64,000 nucleotides of DNA. It comes from Brachybacterium equifaecis (lineage in GTDB: Bacteria > Actinomycetota > Actinomycetes > Actinomycetales > Dermabacteraceae). The notes beneath the pieces are model-generated. The model had not been told where the DNA came from and ran no database searches. It saw nothing but the letters and a program-made list of their open reading frames with translations. The position numbers and the translations under genes are program-made. Below, piece after piece: positions 44,013-56,230 of this stretch. Each line of letters opens with the position of its first letter. Within the stretch, counting starts at the first letter, position 1. The DNA is taken from assembly GCF_023509525.1 (NCBI RefSeq), contig NZ_JAKNCJ010000005.1, positions 1 to 64,000 on the forward strand, read 5' to 3'.

Positions 44013-45560
44013 TCAGGCCGCGGCAGTGCCGGAGGTGGTGGTCATCAGGCGCATGAGCGTCTCCTGATCGGTGGTCTTCGCATCGACCTCGCCGGTGATG
44101 CGCCCTTCGCAGATGGTGTGGATGCGGTCGCTGATGCCGAGGAGCTCGGGCAGCTCGGAGGAGATCACGATGACGGCCTTCCCCTGATCGGCGAGATCCT
44201 GGATGAGCTTGTAGATCTCGTACTTCGCACCGACGTCGATGCCGCGGGTCGGCTCATCGAGGATCAGCACGTCGGGATCCGGGAACATCCACTTGGCGAG
44301 CGCCACCTTCTGCTGGTTGCCGCCGGAGAGCGTGCCCACGCCGATGTCGACGCTCGGCGCCTTGATCCGCAGGGACTTCCGGTAGCCCTCGGCGATACGG
44401 CGCTCTGCGCGCTCATCGACCAGCCCTCGCCGCTCCACGCCCTTGAGGTGCGCGGAGACGATCGTGGCCTTGATGGGGTCGATGAGGTTCAGCCCCAGGC
44501 TCTTGCGATCCTCGGGGACGTAGGCGAGCCCGTTGCGGATCGCGGAACGCACGTCGGTGAGCTCGACCTCCTGGCCGTGCATGAGCACGGTCCCGGAGCG
44601 GTGGATCCCGTAGGAGCGGCCGAACAGGGAGCGCGCGAGCTCGGTGCGGCCGGCTCCCATGAGCCCGGCGAAGCCGAGGATCTCCCCGCGGCGGGCGACG
44701 AAATTCGAATGGTCGCAGACGAGACGGCCGGGGACGACGGGGTGCTCGACGACCCAGTCGCGCACCTCGAGGGCGACCTCGCCGGGGTTCGAGACGTGCT
44801 CGGGGTAGCGGTTGTCGAGGGAGCGGCCGACCATCGCGCGGATGATGCGGTCCTCGTCGACCTGCCCGGCGACCACGGGGTAGGTCTCCATGGTCCGCCC
44901 GTCGCGGATGATGGTGACGGCGTTGGCGACCGCGGCGATCTCGTTGAGCTTGTGGGAGATCATGATGCTCGTGATCCCTCGGCCCTGCAGGCCGCGCATG
45001 AGGTCGAGCAGGTTCGCGGAGTCGTCCTCGTTCAGGGCGGCCGTGGGCTCGTCGAGGATCAGCAGGCGCACGTTCTTCGAGAGCGCCTTGGCGATCTCGA
45101 CGAGCTGCTGCTGGCCGACGCCGAGGTTCTTCACCGGCGTGGAGGGATCGACCTCGAGGCCGACCCGCGCCAGCAGGTCCGTGGCCTCCCGCATGGAGCG
45201 GCGGCGGTCGATGAGACCGCGCTGGACGAGCTCGTTGCCCAGGAAGATGTTCTCGGCGACCGAGAGCTCGGGGATCAGCGCGAGCTCCTGGTGGATGATG
45301 ACGATGCCCTCCTTCTCGGACCCCTTGATGTCCTTGAAGGCGACCTCCTCGCCGCGGTAGATGATCTGGCCCTCGTAGTCCCCGTGCGGGTACACGCCGG
45401 AGAGCACCTTCATCAGGGTCGACTTCCCGGCGCCGTTCTCCCCGCAGATCGCGTGGATGTCGCCGGTGTTCACGGTCATCGTCACGCCGTCCAGAGCGCG
45501 CACGCCTGGGAAGACCTTCACGATGTCGCGCATCTTGAGGATGGGTGGAGCTGTGGTCAT
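44013..45560 (-). CDS. mmsA: Sugar ABC transporter ATP-binding protein (MmsA-like)
   Basis: This 515-residue protein has two fused ABC ATPase domains, as in RbsA/XylG/MmsA. The first has Walker A GENGAGKSTLMKVL, signature NLGVGQQQLVEIAKAL and Walker B LLILDEPTAALNE. The second has a degenerate Walker A-like loop (GFAGLMGAGRTELARSLFG) and intact LSGGNQQKVALAKW and VLILDEPTRGIDVG. It energises import of a monosaccharide. First gene of the operon; its promoter region carries a consensus -35 and a palindromic operator. Confidence 0.92.
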   Translation of the reverse strand: MTTAPPILKMRDIVKVFPGVRALDGVTMTVNTGDIHAICGENGAGKSTLMKVLSGVYPHGDYEGQIIYRGEEVAFKDIKGSEKEGIVIIHQELALIPELSVAENIFLGNELVQRGLIDRRRSMREATDLLARVGLEVDPSTPVKNLGVGQQQLVEIAKALSKNVRLLILDEPTAALNEDDSANLLDLMRGLQGRGITSIMISHKLNEIAAVANAVTIIRDGRTMETYPVVAGQVDEDRIIRAMVGRSLDNRYPEHVSNPGEVALEVRDWVVEHPVVPGRLVCDHSNFVARRGEILGFAGLMGAGRTELARSLFGRSYGIHRSGTVLMHGQEVELTDVRSAIRNGLAYVPEDRKSLGLNLIDPIKATIVSAHLKGVERRGLVDERAERRIAEGYRKSLRIKAPSVDIGVGTLSGGNQQKVALAKWMFPDPDVLILDEPTRGIDVGAKYEIYKLIQDLADQGKAVIVISSELPELLGISDRIHTICEGRITGEVDAKTTDQETLMRLMTTTSGTAAA

Positions 45561-45658
45561 GCCGTGGATCGCCTCGCCTTCGAGTGGAGCGGGATCAGCC
45601 TGCAGGCGGTTCTCGCCCGGGGCTCCCCTCGCTGCCAGGAGGCTGTGACGACGCTCTC

Positions 45659-45670
45659 GACAACGTTGTC
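45659..45670. promoter_or_regulatory. LacI-type operator of the sugar-transporter operon
   Basis: GACAACGTTGTC is a perfect 12-bp palindrome with the central CG typical of LacI-family operators. It lies 99 nt upstream of the ATPase gene and overlaps the transcription start predicted from the -35 at 45697-45702, so a bound repressor would block initiation. Confidence 0.7.
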
Positions 45671-45696
45671 TTATTGAGCCCCTTCCCAGGGTTCCC

Positions 45697-45702
45697 TGTC
45701 AA
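45697..45702 (-). promoter_or_regulatory. -35 box of the sugar-transporter operon
   Basis: TTGACA, a perfect consensus -35, on the minus strand. The -10 about 17-18 nt downstream is poor (CTCAAT), which suits a regulated promoter. The rest of the 222-nt gap upstream shows nothing else. Confidence 0.55.
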
Positions 45703-45782
45703 CACTCAGGGTTCGGCGTGGAATCACAGTTGGGTAACAGTCTTCTCGGGATCCGAGCCCACCGCGGGCCGCCCCGGGGCGA

Positions 45783-46325
45783 TCAGCCCTCGCGCAGCTT
45801 CCCGCTGACGGCCACCTCGGGGTCCGTGCAGGAGGCCAGGTCGGAGCAGCAGGGGCGCCTGCTCCCCTTGCGCAGCTTGTCGATCGAGACGTCGACCCGC
45901 TTGGCGCGCGTGGCCTCGCTTTTCGTCGCGCCCACCCAGCGCACCCACTCCCAGCGGGCCATGGGCGTGATCCCCTGCCAGGTCTCCTCCAGATCCTCCG
46001 CCGCCGAGAGGGCGGCGCCGAGATCATCCGGCACCTCGGGCTCGGGCCACTCCTCGGCGGTGGTGAGGTCGAACTCCAGCTCCGATCCCTCGGCGAGCTC
46101 GAGCTCCTGCGCCTGCTGGGCGGTGAGGGAGATCCAGTGGCCCTTGCGGCCATCGGGCTCGAGGACGGTCTGCGTCGCTCTCCCGCCGATCGTCCCCTCC
46201 ATCGCGACCTGTCCGCGCGAGGGGAGCTGGGCGCTCGCCTCCTCCGGGAGGAGCGCGAGCAGCCGCTCCCCCACGGCCCGGACCTCCGCGGTCCCCTCGA
46301 TGTGCGCGCTCTTCTTCGCAGCCAT
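45783..46325 (-). CDS. DUF1905 / YdeI-OmdA family protein
   Basis: This 180-residue protein combines an N-terminal DUF1905-type beta-barrel (QVAMEGTIGGRATQTVLEPDGRKGHWISLTAQQAQEL, LAEGSELEFDL) with a C-terminal OmdA/YdeI helix pair (WEWVRWVGATKSEATRAKRVDVSIDKLRKGSRRPCC). The motif W-x-x-[VY]-[RV]-x-x-[GA]-[AS]-x-[ST]-x-x-T-R is the family hallmark. E. coli YdeI has been linked to bacteriocin and stress tolerance; the role here is unknown. The frame extends upstream in an Arg-rich stretch overlapping ligA, so I start at the ATG 46323-46325. It lies 16 nt after the ligA stop. Confidence 0.75.
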   Translation of the reverse strand: MAAKKSAHIEGTAEVRAVGERLLALLPEEASAQLPSRGQVAMEGTIGGRATQTVLEPDGRKGHWISLTAQQAQELELAEGSELEFDLTTAEEWPEPEVPDDLGAALSAAEDLEETWQGITPMARWEWVRWVGATKSEATRAKRVDVSIDKLRKGSRRPCCSDLASCTDPEVAVSGKLREG

Positions 46326-46341
46326 GCCTGCTCCTCCGTCC

Positions 46342-49800
<3,459 letters not shown>

Positions 49801-49804
<4 letters not shown>

Positions 49805-50946
49805 CCCTGCACCCGCTCGGCCCAGGCGGGGGCCAGCCGCAGCACGCGCTCGAGATCCTCGGCGCGCAGCAGCGCGTCCGCGGCCGGCTCCTGCGCAGGA
49901 TCCTCTGCCTGCCCCGGGCTCGCGCGGTCGGCGGTGCGATGGGCGAGGATCGTGATCCCCGCGAGATCCTTCGGACCGAAGCCCAGCTGGTGCCATGCGT
50001 CCGCGGCGCTCTCGAGCTGCGCCGAGGCCCGCGCGGGATCCACCACGAGCTCGAGGGCGGCTCCCGCGTCGCGAGCCTCGGCCAGGCTCTCCCAGATCGC
50101 GCGACCGCGCGGGCTGCTGAGAGCGGGGATGCGCGCGGGCGCGATCGCGAGCGCGGCGGCGCTCGCGCGGCGCGCGGTCTCAAGCAGGGCGCGATCGGAG
50201 CCCGCGGCGAGCGTGATCTCCCCTGCCTCGAGTCCCGCCTGGGTGCGCAGAGCCTCGAGCAGCGCGCGCCAGAGGAGCCCGATCTCGTCGGCCGGCAGAG
50301 GATCGTAGGTGCGATAGCCCGAGGGGACCCGCACCTGCCCGTGCAGCACCGCGCCCGCCGCGTCCTCGCGCAGCAGCACGCGCGGGCGGGCCCCGGGCAC
50401 GCGCTCGCGGAGGTCCGCGATCTGGCCTGCCAGTCCGTCGGCGAGCAGGTGCGGGAGATCCCGCAGCGCCCCGCGATCGGCGAGGGTGCGCTCGCCGGAG
50501 GAGAGGAAGGTCGCCGCTGCCAGCGTGAGCGGCCCGAGCGCCGTCACCGCGAGGGGCCCCTCCCAGCCGAGCAGGCCGATCTGGGCCGCCTCCGCGGTGC
50601 GCTCGCGCAGCTCGCGGGCGCGGTGCCAGGCGAGCCCCGCACCGGGCCCGACCCTCCAGCCGTAGCTCGCGAGGTCGCCGGTGGTGCCGGCGAGCAGGGA
50701 GAGCGAGGCGGGCAGGAGGTGGTCCGCGCTCTCGGTGCCGAGAGCGGCGGGGAGGTAGGCGCGCGCGGCGACCTGCTCCTCGAGATCGTCTCCCAGCAGG
50801 GATCGCACCGCGAGGACTGCTGCGAGGCGCGGATCCTCCCCTGCAGTCGCGACGGGGCGCGTTGCGCCAGCGCGCGCGGTCGCCGTCTGCTCCGAGCGCG
50901 GCGCGGCGAAGGTGCCGTCGCCCGTGATCGTGACCAGGGCGCTCAT
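49801..50946 (-). CDS. MetE-like (cobalamin-independent methionine synthase family) protein without zinc ligands
   Basis: This 381-residue protein follows the short actinobacterial MetE-like family found between ligA and mnmA (related to the Mycobacterium ligA-region gene). Matching blocks are [62 protein letters not shown] and [24 protein letters not shown]. The sequence contains no cysteine at all, so the His/Cys zinc site that activates homocysteine in true MetE cannot form; methionine synthase activity is unlikely. Both ends overlap neighbours by 4 nt (mnmA upstream, DUF2127 gene downstream), implying translational coupling. Function unknown. Confidence 0.7.
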
Positions 50947-52019
50947 GCGCGCCGCTCGAGGGTCGCGGCGGCGATCACGCGGTCGCCGTCGTAGAGGACG
51001 AGCGCCTGCCCCGGTGCGACCCCTCGCACGGGAGCGTCCAGGCGCACCTCGATCTCCTCGCCGATCCGCTCGATGACTCCCGGCACGGCCTCGCCGTGCG
51101 CGCGGATCTGCGCGCGAACTCGCCGCCCGGTCTCCAGCGGCTCGAAGGGGATGAGCGCGGAGGCGACGAGCACGCGCGTGGAGAGGAGCTCGGCGGCGCC
51201 CACGATCACCTGCCGGGTCTCGGGGCGCACATCGAGGACGTAGCGGGGGGCGCCGTCCGGAGCGGGGCGCTCCAGGCCCAGTCCCTTGCGCTGGCCGACG
51301 GTGAAGCCGTGCGTGCCGCGGTGCTCGCCGAGCACGGCGCCGTCGGCATCGAGGATCTCCCCGGGCGCCTCCCCCAGGCGGCGCTCCAGGAAGCCGCGGG
51401 TGTCGCCGTCGGCGATGAAGCAGATGTCGTAGCTGTCGGGCTTGGTGGAGACGCCGAGGCGCCGCTCGCGCGCCTCGGCGCGCACCTCCGCCTTGTCCGC
51501 GAAGCCCCCCAGGGGGAACAGGGCGCGGGAGATCGCCTGCGGACCCATGACCGCGAGGACGTAGGACTGGTCCTTCGGGAGATTCGCCGCGCGGTGGAGC
51601 GAGGGCGCTCCGCCGGGGCCTTCGGCGCCGATGCGGGCGTAGTGCCCCGTGGCGACCGCGTCGAAGCCCAGCAGCAGGGCCCGCTCCATGAGCGTGGCGA
51701 ACTTGATGTGCTCGTTGCAGCGCACGCAGGGGTTCGGGGTGCGCCCTGCCGCGTACTCCGACAGGAAGTCCTCGACCACCAGGTCGTGGAAGTCATCGGC
51801 GAGGTCCCACACGTAGTACGGGATGCCGATCCGCTCGGCGGCGCGGCGCGCATCGGAGGCGTCCTCCACCGTGCAGCAGCCTCGCGATCCGCTGCGCGTC
51901 TGCGCGCGGCTGCGGGAGAGCGCCATGTGCACGCCTGTGACCTCATGTCCCGCGTCCACCGCCCGTGCGGCCGCGACGGCGGAGTCCACTCCGCCGCTCA
52001 TCGCTGCCAGGACCTTCAT
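50943..52019 (-). CDS. mnmA: tRNA-specific 2-thiouridylase
   Basis: Thiolates U34 of tRNA-Lys, -Glu and -Gln wobble positions using ATP and sulfur relayed from a cysteine desulfurase. The 358-residue protein has the PP-loop [14 protein letters not shown] (7-20), the first catalytic cysteine in [12 protein letters not shown] (C101) and the second in [17 protein letters not shown] (C200), with GHYARI and [13 protein letters not shown] between and after. It is complete and normal in length. It lies 51 nt after the cysteine desulfurase gene and overlaps the MetE-like gene by 4 nt. Confidence 0.95.
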   Translation of the reverse strand: MKVLAAMSGGVDSAVAAARAVDAGHEVTGVHMALSRSRAQTRSGSRGCCTVEDASDARRAAERIGIPYYVWDLADDFHDLVVEDFLSEYAAGRTPNPCVRCNEHIKFATLMERALLLGFDAVATGHYARIGAEGPGGAPSLHRAANLPKDQSYVLAVMGPQAISRALFPLGGFADKAEVRAEARERRLGVSTKPDSYDICFIADGDTRGFLERRLGEAPGEILDADGAVLGEHRGTHGFTVGQRKGLGLERPAPDGAPRYVLDVRPETRQVIVGAAELLSTRVLVASALIPFEPLETGRRVRAQIRAHGEAVPGVIERIGEEIEVRLDAPVRGVAPGQALVLYDGDRVIAAATLERRA

Positions 52020-52070
52020 GCGGATTCCTCCTCTGCGCTCGCCCGCGGGCGCGGGAGAGCCCGCTGCAGT

Positions 52071-53267
52071 CTACGGCGAGCGGCGCCGCAGGCCCCTCAC
52101 GGCCCGGGCGCGCTCGAGCGCCTGCGGGAGCGCGGCGAGCACGCGGTCGATCTGCGCTGCGGTGCTCGTCCAGCCCAGGGAGAAGCGCAGGGCGCCGCGT
52201 GCCAGCTCCTCGTCGACCCCCATCGCCGCGAGGACGTGGCTGGACTGGGTGACGCCGGCGGTGCAGGCGGATCCGGCCGAGGCGTCGATCCCTTCCTGGT
52301 CCAGCAGGAGCAGCAGGGAGTCCTGGTCCGCGCCGGGGAAGAGAGCGTGGACGATGTGGGGCGAGCGGGGAGCGCCCTCGCCGGTGAGCACCGCGCGGGG
52401 GTCCAGGTGCGCGATCCCTGCGTGCAGCTGGGCTGCGAGCGCCGCCAGCCGGGCCGCCTCGCGCTCCTGCTCGCCGATCGCCGCCGCGAGCGCCGCCGCG
52501 AGCGCGGCCGCGTGCGGCGCATCCAGGGTGCCCGAGCGGACCGCACGCTGCTGGCCGCCGCCCACGAGCACCGGCTGCAGGGGGATGTGCGGCGGCGCGA
52601 CCAGCAGGCCGACCCCGATCGGGGCGCCGATCTTGTGCCCGGAGAGAGTCATCAGATCCGGGGACTCCTCCCCCGCGCCGATGCGCGGCAGAGCGATGTG
52701 CCCGGCCGCCTGCACCGCGTCGGTGTGCACGAGCGCGCCGTGCTCATGCGCGATCCGGGACAGGGCGGGAAGATCCTGGATCGCTCCGGTCTCGTTGTTC
52801 ACGAGCGCCGCGCTGAGCAGGGAGACTGCGCCGTCGGAGAGAGCAGCGCCCAGCGCCTCCTGCTCGACGAGTCCTTCGCGGCCCACCGGGATCTCCCGCA
52901 CCTCCAGGCCTTCAGGGCGCAGCGCGCGTGCGCTCTCGAGCACCGCAGGGTGGTCGCTGGCGGCGACCGCCACAGCCAGACGCCCCGGGTCCCTCTTCTG
53001 CGCGGCGAGAGCCGCCCCCCGGATGGCGAGGTTGTCCGCCTCGGTGCCGCCCGAGGTGAGCAGGAGCCAGGAGGTCGGGACCCCCAGGAGCTCCCCCATG
53101 TGCTCCAGCGCATCGTCCAGCACCCCGCGCGCACGCCTGCCGGAGGAGTGCTGCGCGGCGGGATTGCCCAGCACCCCCGCCGCCTCGACGTAGGCCACGA
53201 GGGCCGCGGGGCGCAGCGCCGTCGTCGCCGCGTGGTCCAGGTAGGCGCGCTCGGACACGGCGCTCAC
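52071..53267 (-). CDS. Cysteine desulfurase
   Basis: PLP enzyme that removes sulfur from cysteine as a protein persulfide. The 398-residue IscS/NifS-type protein has YLDHAATTALRP, GNPAAQHSSGRRARGVLDDA, TSGGTEADNLAIRG, H105 (AASDHP), the PLP-lysine K212 in LSGHKIGAPIGVGLL and the sulfur-accepting C335 in GIDASAGSACTAGVTQSSHVL. Context before mnmA indicates that it supplies sulfur for tRNA 2-thiolation; it may also serve Fe-S assembly. I use the GTG at 53265-53267, which overlaps the preceding stop by 4 nt (GTGA); a second GTG 9 nt later is possible. Confidence 0.92.
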   Translation of the reverse strand: MSAVSERAYLDHAATTALRPAALVAYVEAAGVLGNPAAQHSSGRRARGVLDDALEHMGELLGVPTSWLLLTSGGTEADNLAIRGAALAAQKRDPGRLAVAVAASDHPAVLESARALRPEGLEVREIPVGREGLVEQEALGAALSDGAVSLLSAALVNNETGAIQDLPALSRIAHEHGALVHTDAVQAAGHIALPRIGAGEESPDLMTLSGHKIGAPIGVGLLVAPPHIPLQPVLVGGGQQRAVRSGTLDAPHAAALAAALAAAIGEQEREAARLAALAAQLHAGIAHLDPRAVLTGEGAPRSPHIVHALFPGADQDSLLLLLDQEGIDASAGSACTAGVTQSSHVLAAMGVDEELARGALRFSLGWTSTAAQIDRVLAALPQALERARAVRGLRRRSP

Positions 53268-54181
53268 CAGGGACGCACCGGATCCTGGGGGGCTCCGCTG
53301 CTCTCCTCGCCCGTATCGCCCTGGTTCGCATCGCGGTTGCGCTGCTCGAGCTCCTCCTGGCGCTGCTGCTCCTCGCTGTCCCCTTGGGTCGGCGCCTCTT
53401 CGGGCGGCTCCTGGCCCGAGGGGTCCTCGCGCACGGGATCGCCGGGATCCGGGGCTCCGCCGCCGCCCGGCTCGTCCCCCGGATCGCCTCCCTGACCTGT
53501 GTCCCGAGCATCCGGATCGTTGCCGGCCTGCTCGTCGGCCTCGCGGCGCTCCTGCTCGATGCGCTCGCCGTTGCCGCCCGTGGTCCCCTCGTCCTCGTTG
53601 CCGTTGCCGCCGCCGGAGCCGTCCCCGCCGCCGCCTCCGCCGCTCGCGCACGGCGCGATGATCTGCTCGGCCTCGAAGAGGCGGTCGGCGCGAGCAGCGG
53701 GATCCGTGATGCCGGCAGCCTGGCGCTCGATGGCGATGGCGAGGTTGTTGCGGATCTTGCACATCGCGTGCTGCGGCTGGTTAAGGTCGCGCGCGCCCTC
53801 CCACTTCTCCAGCGAGGTCCGCAGCTGCTCCTCGGCGGCTGCGTCCTGTCCCTGCTGCAGGAGATCGGTGCCGCGCGTCAGATACGGGAGGTAGGGCTCG
53901 AACCAGTTCGCGAAGAGCACCGGCTCCAAGCGGTCGGAGGCCTCCGCATAGCTGCCCTGGTCGTATGCGCCGTCATGCCAGGCCTGCGTGAGCGGCATCG
54001 AGATGAACTTCGCGCACAGCAGGCCCAGCGCGAGGAGGGGCAGAGCCAGCACGGCGAAGGCGATCCGGCGGATCCGGCGCAGGCGCCGCAGATCCAGGCC
54101 GAAGTCCCGGGGGCGGCGGGGCTCGGTCTGGCGCAGCGCGGGGTCGAGCGCGCCGGGGTCGGGCGCGGTGCTCGGGCTCAT
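53264..54181 (-). CDS. Membrane-anchored protein with disordered acidic tail, end of the MoxR/VWA cluster
   Basis: This 305-residue protein has one membrane helix at about 40-62 (IAFAVLALPLLALGLLCAKFI). An alpha-helical domain (about 65-170: DQGSYAEASDRLEPVLFANWFEPYLPYLTRG, QGQDAAAEEQLRTSLEKWEGA, MCKIRNNLAIAIERQA) resembles tetratricopeptide-like repeats. The last ~130 residues are a low-complexity Gly/Asp/Glu/Gln-rich tail. In Bat-type clusters a TPR protein (BatC/BatE) follows the VWA genes, and this gene is in that slot. Its start overlaps the upstream VWA gene by 4 nt and its end overlaps the desulfurase start by 4 nt. Function unknown. Confidence 0.65.
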   Translation of the reverse strand: MSPSTAPDPGALDPALRQTEPRRPRDFGLDLRRLRRIRRIAFAVLALPLLALGLLCAKFISMPLTQAWHDGAYDQGSYAEASDRLEPVLFANWFEPYLPYLTRGTDLLQQGQDAAAEEQLRTSLEKWEGARDLNQPQHAMCKIRNNLAIAIERQAAGITDPAARADRLFEAEQIIAPCASGGGGGGDGSGGGNGNEDEGTTGGNGERIEQERREADEQAGNDPDARDTGQGGDPGDEPGGGGAPDPGDPVREDPSGQEPPEEAPTQGDSEEQQRQEELEQRNRDANQGDTGEESSGAPQDPVRPW

Positions 54182-55200
54182 CGTGCGCCTCCCCCGGTGC
54201 TCGTGCGTGCGCGTTCGCCCGGGCGCGCCGGGGTCCGTTCGCGCGGCAGCCGGTAGGTCATGGCTCCCAGCTCCCAGATGAACAGCGCGGCCAGCGGGAT
54301 CGCCGCGACCCAGTACCAGTCCTCGAAGCTCGGCACCTGCGCGCGGGAGGTGGTGGGGACGGGTCGCAGGGTGATGCCGTCCATCGTGCCCTCGATCGGC
54401 TCCCCCGGGAGGGTGCGGTGGAGGTAGGGGACATCCATCTGATCGGCCACCGCCTGCAGCTGCTCCTCGTCGATGCGGGAGATGCCCCGGGCGCCCGAGG
54501 CATCGGTGATGTATTCGCCGTCGGTCCCGGCACCCGCGGCCCGCATCGGTCCGCCCTCGGCGGTCCCGTAGCCCAGCACCGCTCCGCCGTCGATCATCAC
54601 GGCCGCGGGGGCGAAGGACTCGGACTCCCGGTCATCGGTGTTCTCCCCATCGGAGAGGAAGTAGACGAGGATCGAGGAGTCGGGATCCTCGGTGGAGGTC
54701 TCGGAGAGCGCGCGCAGGAGCGCCTGCAGCGGACGGTCGATGTTCGAGCCGCGCGAGGAGGAGGTCGGCTCCGTGCCGGCCGTCTCCACCCACGCGCGCA
54801 CCGCCCCCGCATCAGTGGTCAGCGGCAGCTGCGAGGCGGCCGAGGAGTCGAAGGCGATGATCGAGAAGCGGGCGCCCTCGGTCATCCCCATGATCTGCTC
54901 GATATCCGCGCGCACCCCGTCCATCCGCGGCTCGCCGTCGGCATAGTCCTCCGCGTTCATCGAGCCGGTCCGGTCCACCACGAAGAACACGTTCGCGTTC
55001 ATCCGCTCGGTCTGCTCCGCGTCGATCAGCGTCACCGGTCGCAGGGCGACCACCGCCAGCAGGACGACCATCAGCGCGCGCCGCAACCAGGCGAGCCGCT
55101 GCCGAGGCCGGCGCACGAGCATCACCGCGCACAGCACGAGCAGCGGGACGAACAGGAGGATGCTCGCCCACAGGGGGATCAGATGCTGCAGCTGCCACAT
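54178..55200 (-). CDS. VWA-domain membrane protein (BatB-like)
   Basis: This 340-residue protein has two N-terminal membrane helices (about 8-28 and 40-60), a von Willebrand A domain (about 70-245) and a C-terminal helix (about 295-318). The metal-binding MIDAS is D-R-T-G-S in VFFVVDRTGSMNAEDYADG, with ILVYFLSDGENTDD as the third strand. It corresponds to the BatA/BatB proteins of MoxR clusters, with the VWA domain facing outward. The MIDAS has Thr-Gly-Ser rather than the more usual Ser-Gly-Ser. It lies 7 nt after the next VWA gene. Confidence 0.82.
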   Translation of the reverse strand: MWQLQHLIPLWASILLFVPLLVLCAVMLVRRPRQRLAWLRRALMVVLLAVVALRPVTLIDAEQTERMNANVFFVVDRTGSMNAEDYADGEPRMDGVRADIEQIMGMTEGARFSIIAFDSSAASQLPLTTDAGAVRAWVETAGTEPTSSSRGSNIDRPLQALLRALSETSTEDPDSSILVYFLSDGENTDDRESESFAPAAVMIDGGAVLGYGTAEGGPMRAAGAGTDGEYITDASGARGISRIDEEQLQAVADQMDVPYLHRTLPGEPIEGTMDGITLRPVPTTSRAQVPSFEDWYWVAAIPLAALFIWELGAMTYRLPRERTPARPGERARTSTGGGAR

Positions 55201-55207
55201 GCCCGCC

Positions 55208-56230
55208 TCACCTCCCCCGCCAGCCGAGGAGCACCACGCCCACCAGCGCGAGGAACGTCAGCACGAACGGCACCAACGGATGGTCGGTGCGGACCACGGC
55301 CGGGTTCGCGCCCATCTTCGCGGCCTGGGACTTCTGGATCTGCTGGATGATCGAGGGCACCGCATCCGGGTCGGAGGACTGGTAGATCGTCCCGCCGACG
55401 GACTGCGTGGCCGACTGCAGCTCGGCGACGCACTCCGGGCCGCAGTCGTAGGCGCCGGGGTAGAAGACGTACAGGTCGATGTCGCGCTGGGCGACCGAGT
55501 CGGCGGCCTGCTCGAGCGTGTAGATCGGCTCGCCGTTGACCTCGTTGTCGGTCGCCAGGATGATCGAGCGGCTGCGATCGGTCTCGGCCTGGTCGAACAG
55601 CTGGCCGCACGCGGCCAGGCCGTCCGGGATGATCGAGGCCTGATCGTCGAGCCCGCGCGTGCCCTCCACGAACTCGGCGTACTGCGCGACCTTCTGGGGC
55701 GTGTAGTCGCGGGTGCCCAGGCGGTAGCCGAACTCGTCGAAGTCGATGGACTCGGCGCCCTCGGCGAGCTCGCGCTCGATGAGGTCGTAGTCGTTCGTCA
55801 GCGGGAAGACGGTGCGGGAGGTCGAGTTGAAGATCGACAGCGCGACCCTTTCGCCGTGGAAGTCCTTCACCATCCCCGCGAAGGTCTGGAGGATCTCGGT
55901 GTCGTACTCGTACATCGAGCCCGACACGTCCAGGCACAGCACGATGTCGCGCGAGGCGAAATCTGGGGTCTGGATCCGCTCCGAGGCGATGCGCCCCGAC
56001 AGCAGCGAGGCCGCGAGCACCCCGCACACCGCGATGGCGACCTGCGCGATGCGCAGCACCCGCGCGAGCCGCTGCGAGCGCACGAAGCTCGGCACCGCAT
56101 CGAGGAACTCGGTGTTCGCCACCAGCACCGGGTCGCGGTGCATCGCGCGCCGGTTCCAGAAGGCGATCGCCCACACCGCGAGGCCCGCGACCAGCAGCAG
56201 GAGCGTGACCCACCACAGCGTCATGCCCAT
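55208..56230 (-). CDS. VWA-domain membrane protein (BatA-like)
   Basis: This 340-residue protein has N-terminal helices at about 5-25 and 62-82, a VWA domain with a canonical MIDAS (IVLCLDVSGSMYEYD, about 95-110) and a C-terminal helix (LVPFVLTFLALVGVVLLGW, about 318-338). Pieces such as RVALSIFNSTSRTVFPLTNDYDLI, RSIILATDNEVNGEPIYTL and DIDLYVFYPGAYDCGPECVAEL place it with BatA. The acidic loop containing CGPEC is a candidate extra disulfide. It overlaps the upstream gene by 10 nt. Confidence 0.83.
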   Translation of the reverse strand: MGMTLWWVTLLLLVAGLAVWAIAFWNRRAMHRDPVLVANTEFLDAVPSFVRSQRLARVLRIAQVAIAVCGVLAASLLSGRIASERIQTPDFASRDIVLCLDVSGSMYEYDTEILQTFAGMVKDFHGERVALSIFNSTSRTVFPLTNDYDLIERELAEGAESIDFDEFGYRLGTRDYTPQKVAQYAEFVEGTRGLDDQASIIPDGLAACGQLFDQAETDRSRSIILATDNEVNGEPIYTLEQAADSVAQRDIDLYVFYPGAYDCGPECVAELQSATQSVGGTIYQSSDPDAVPSIIQQIQKSQAAKMGANPAVVRTDHPLVPFVLTFLALVGVVLLGWRGR

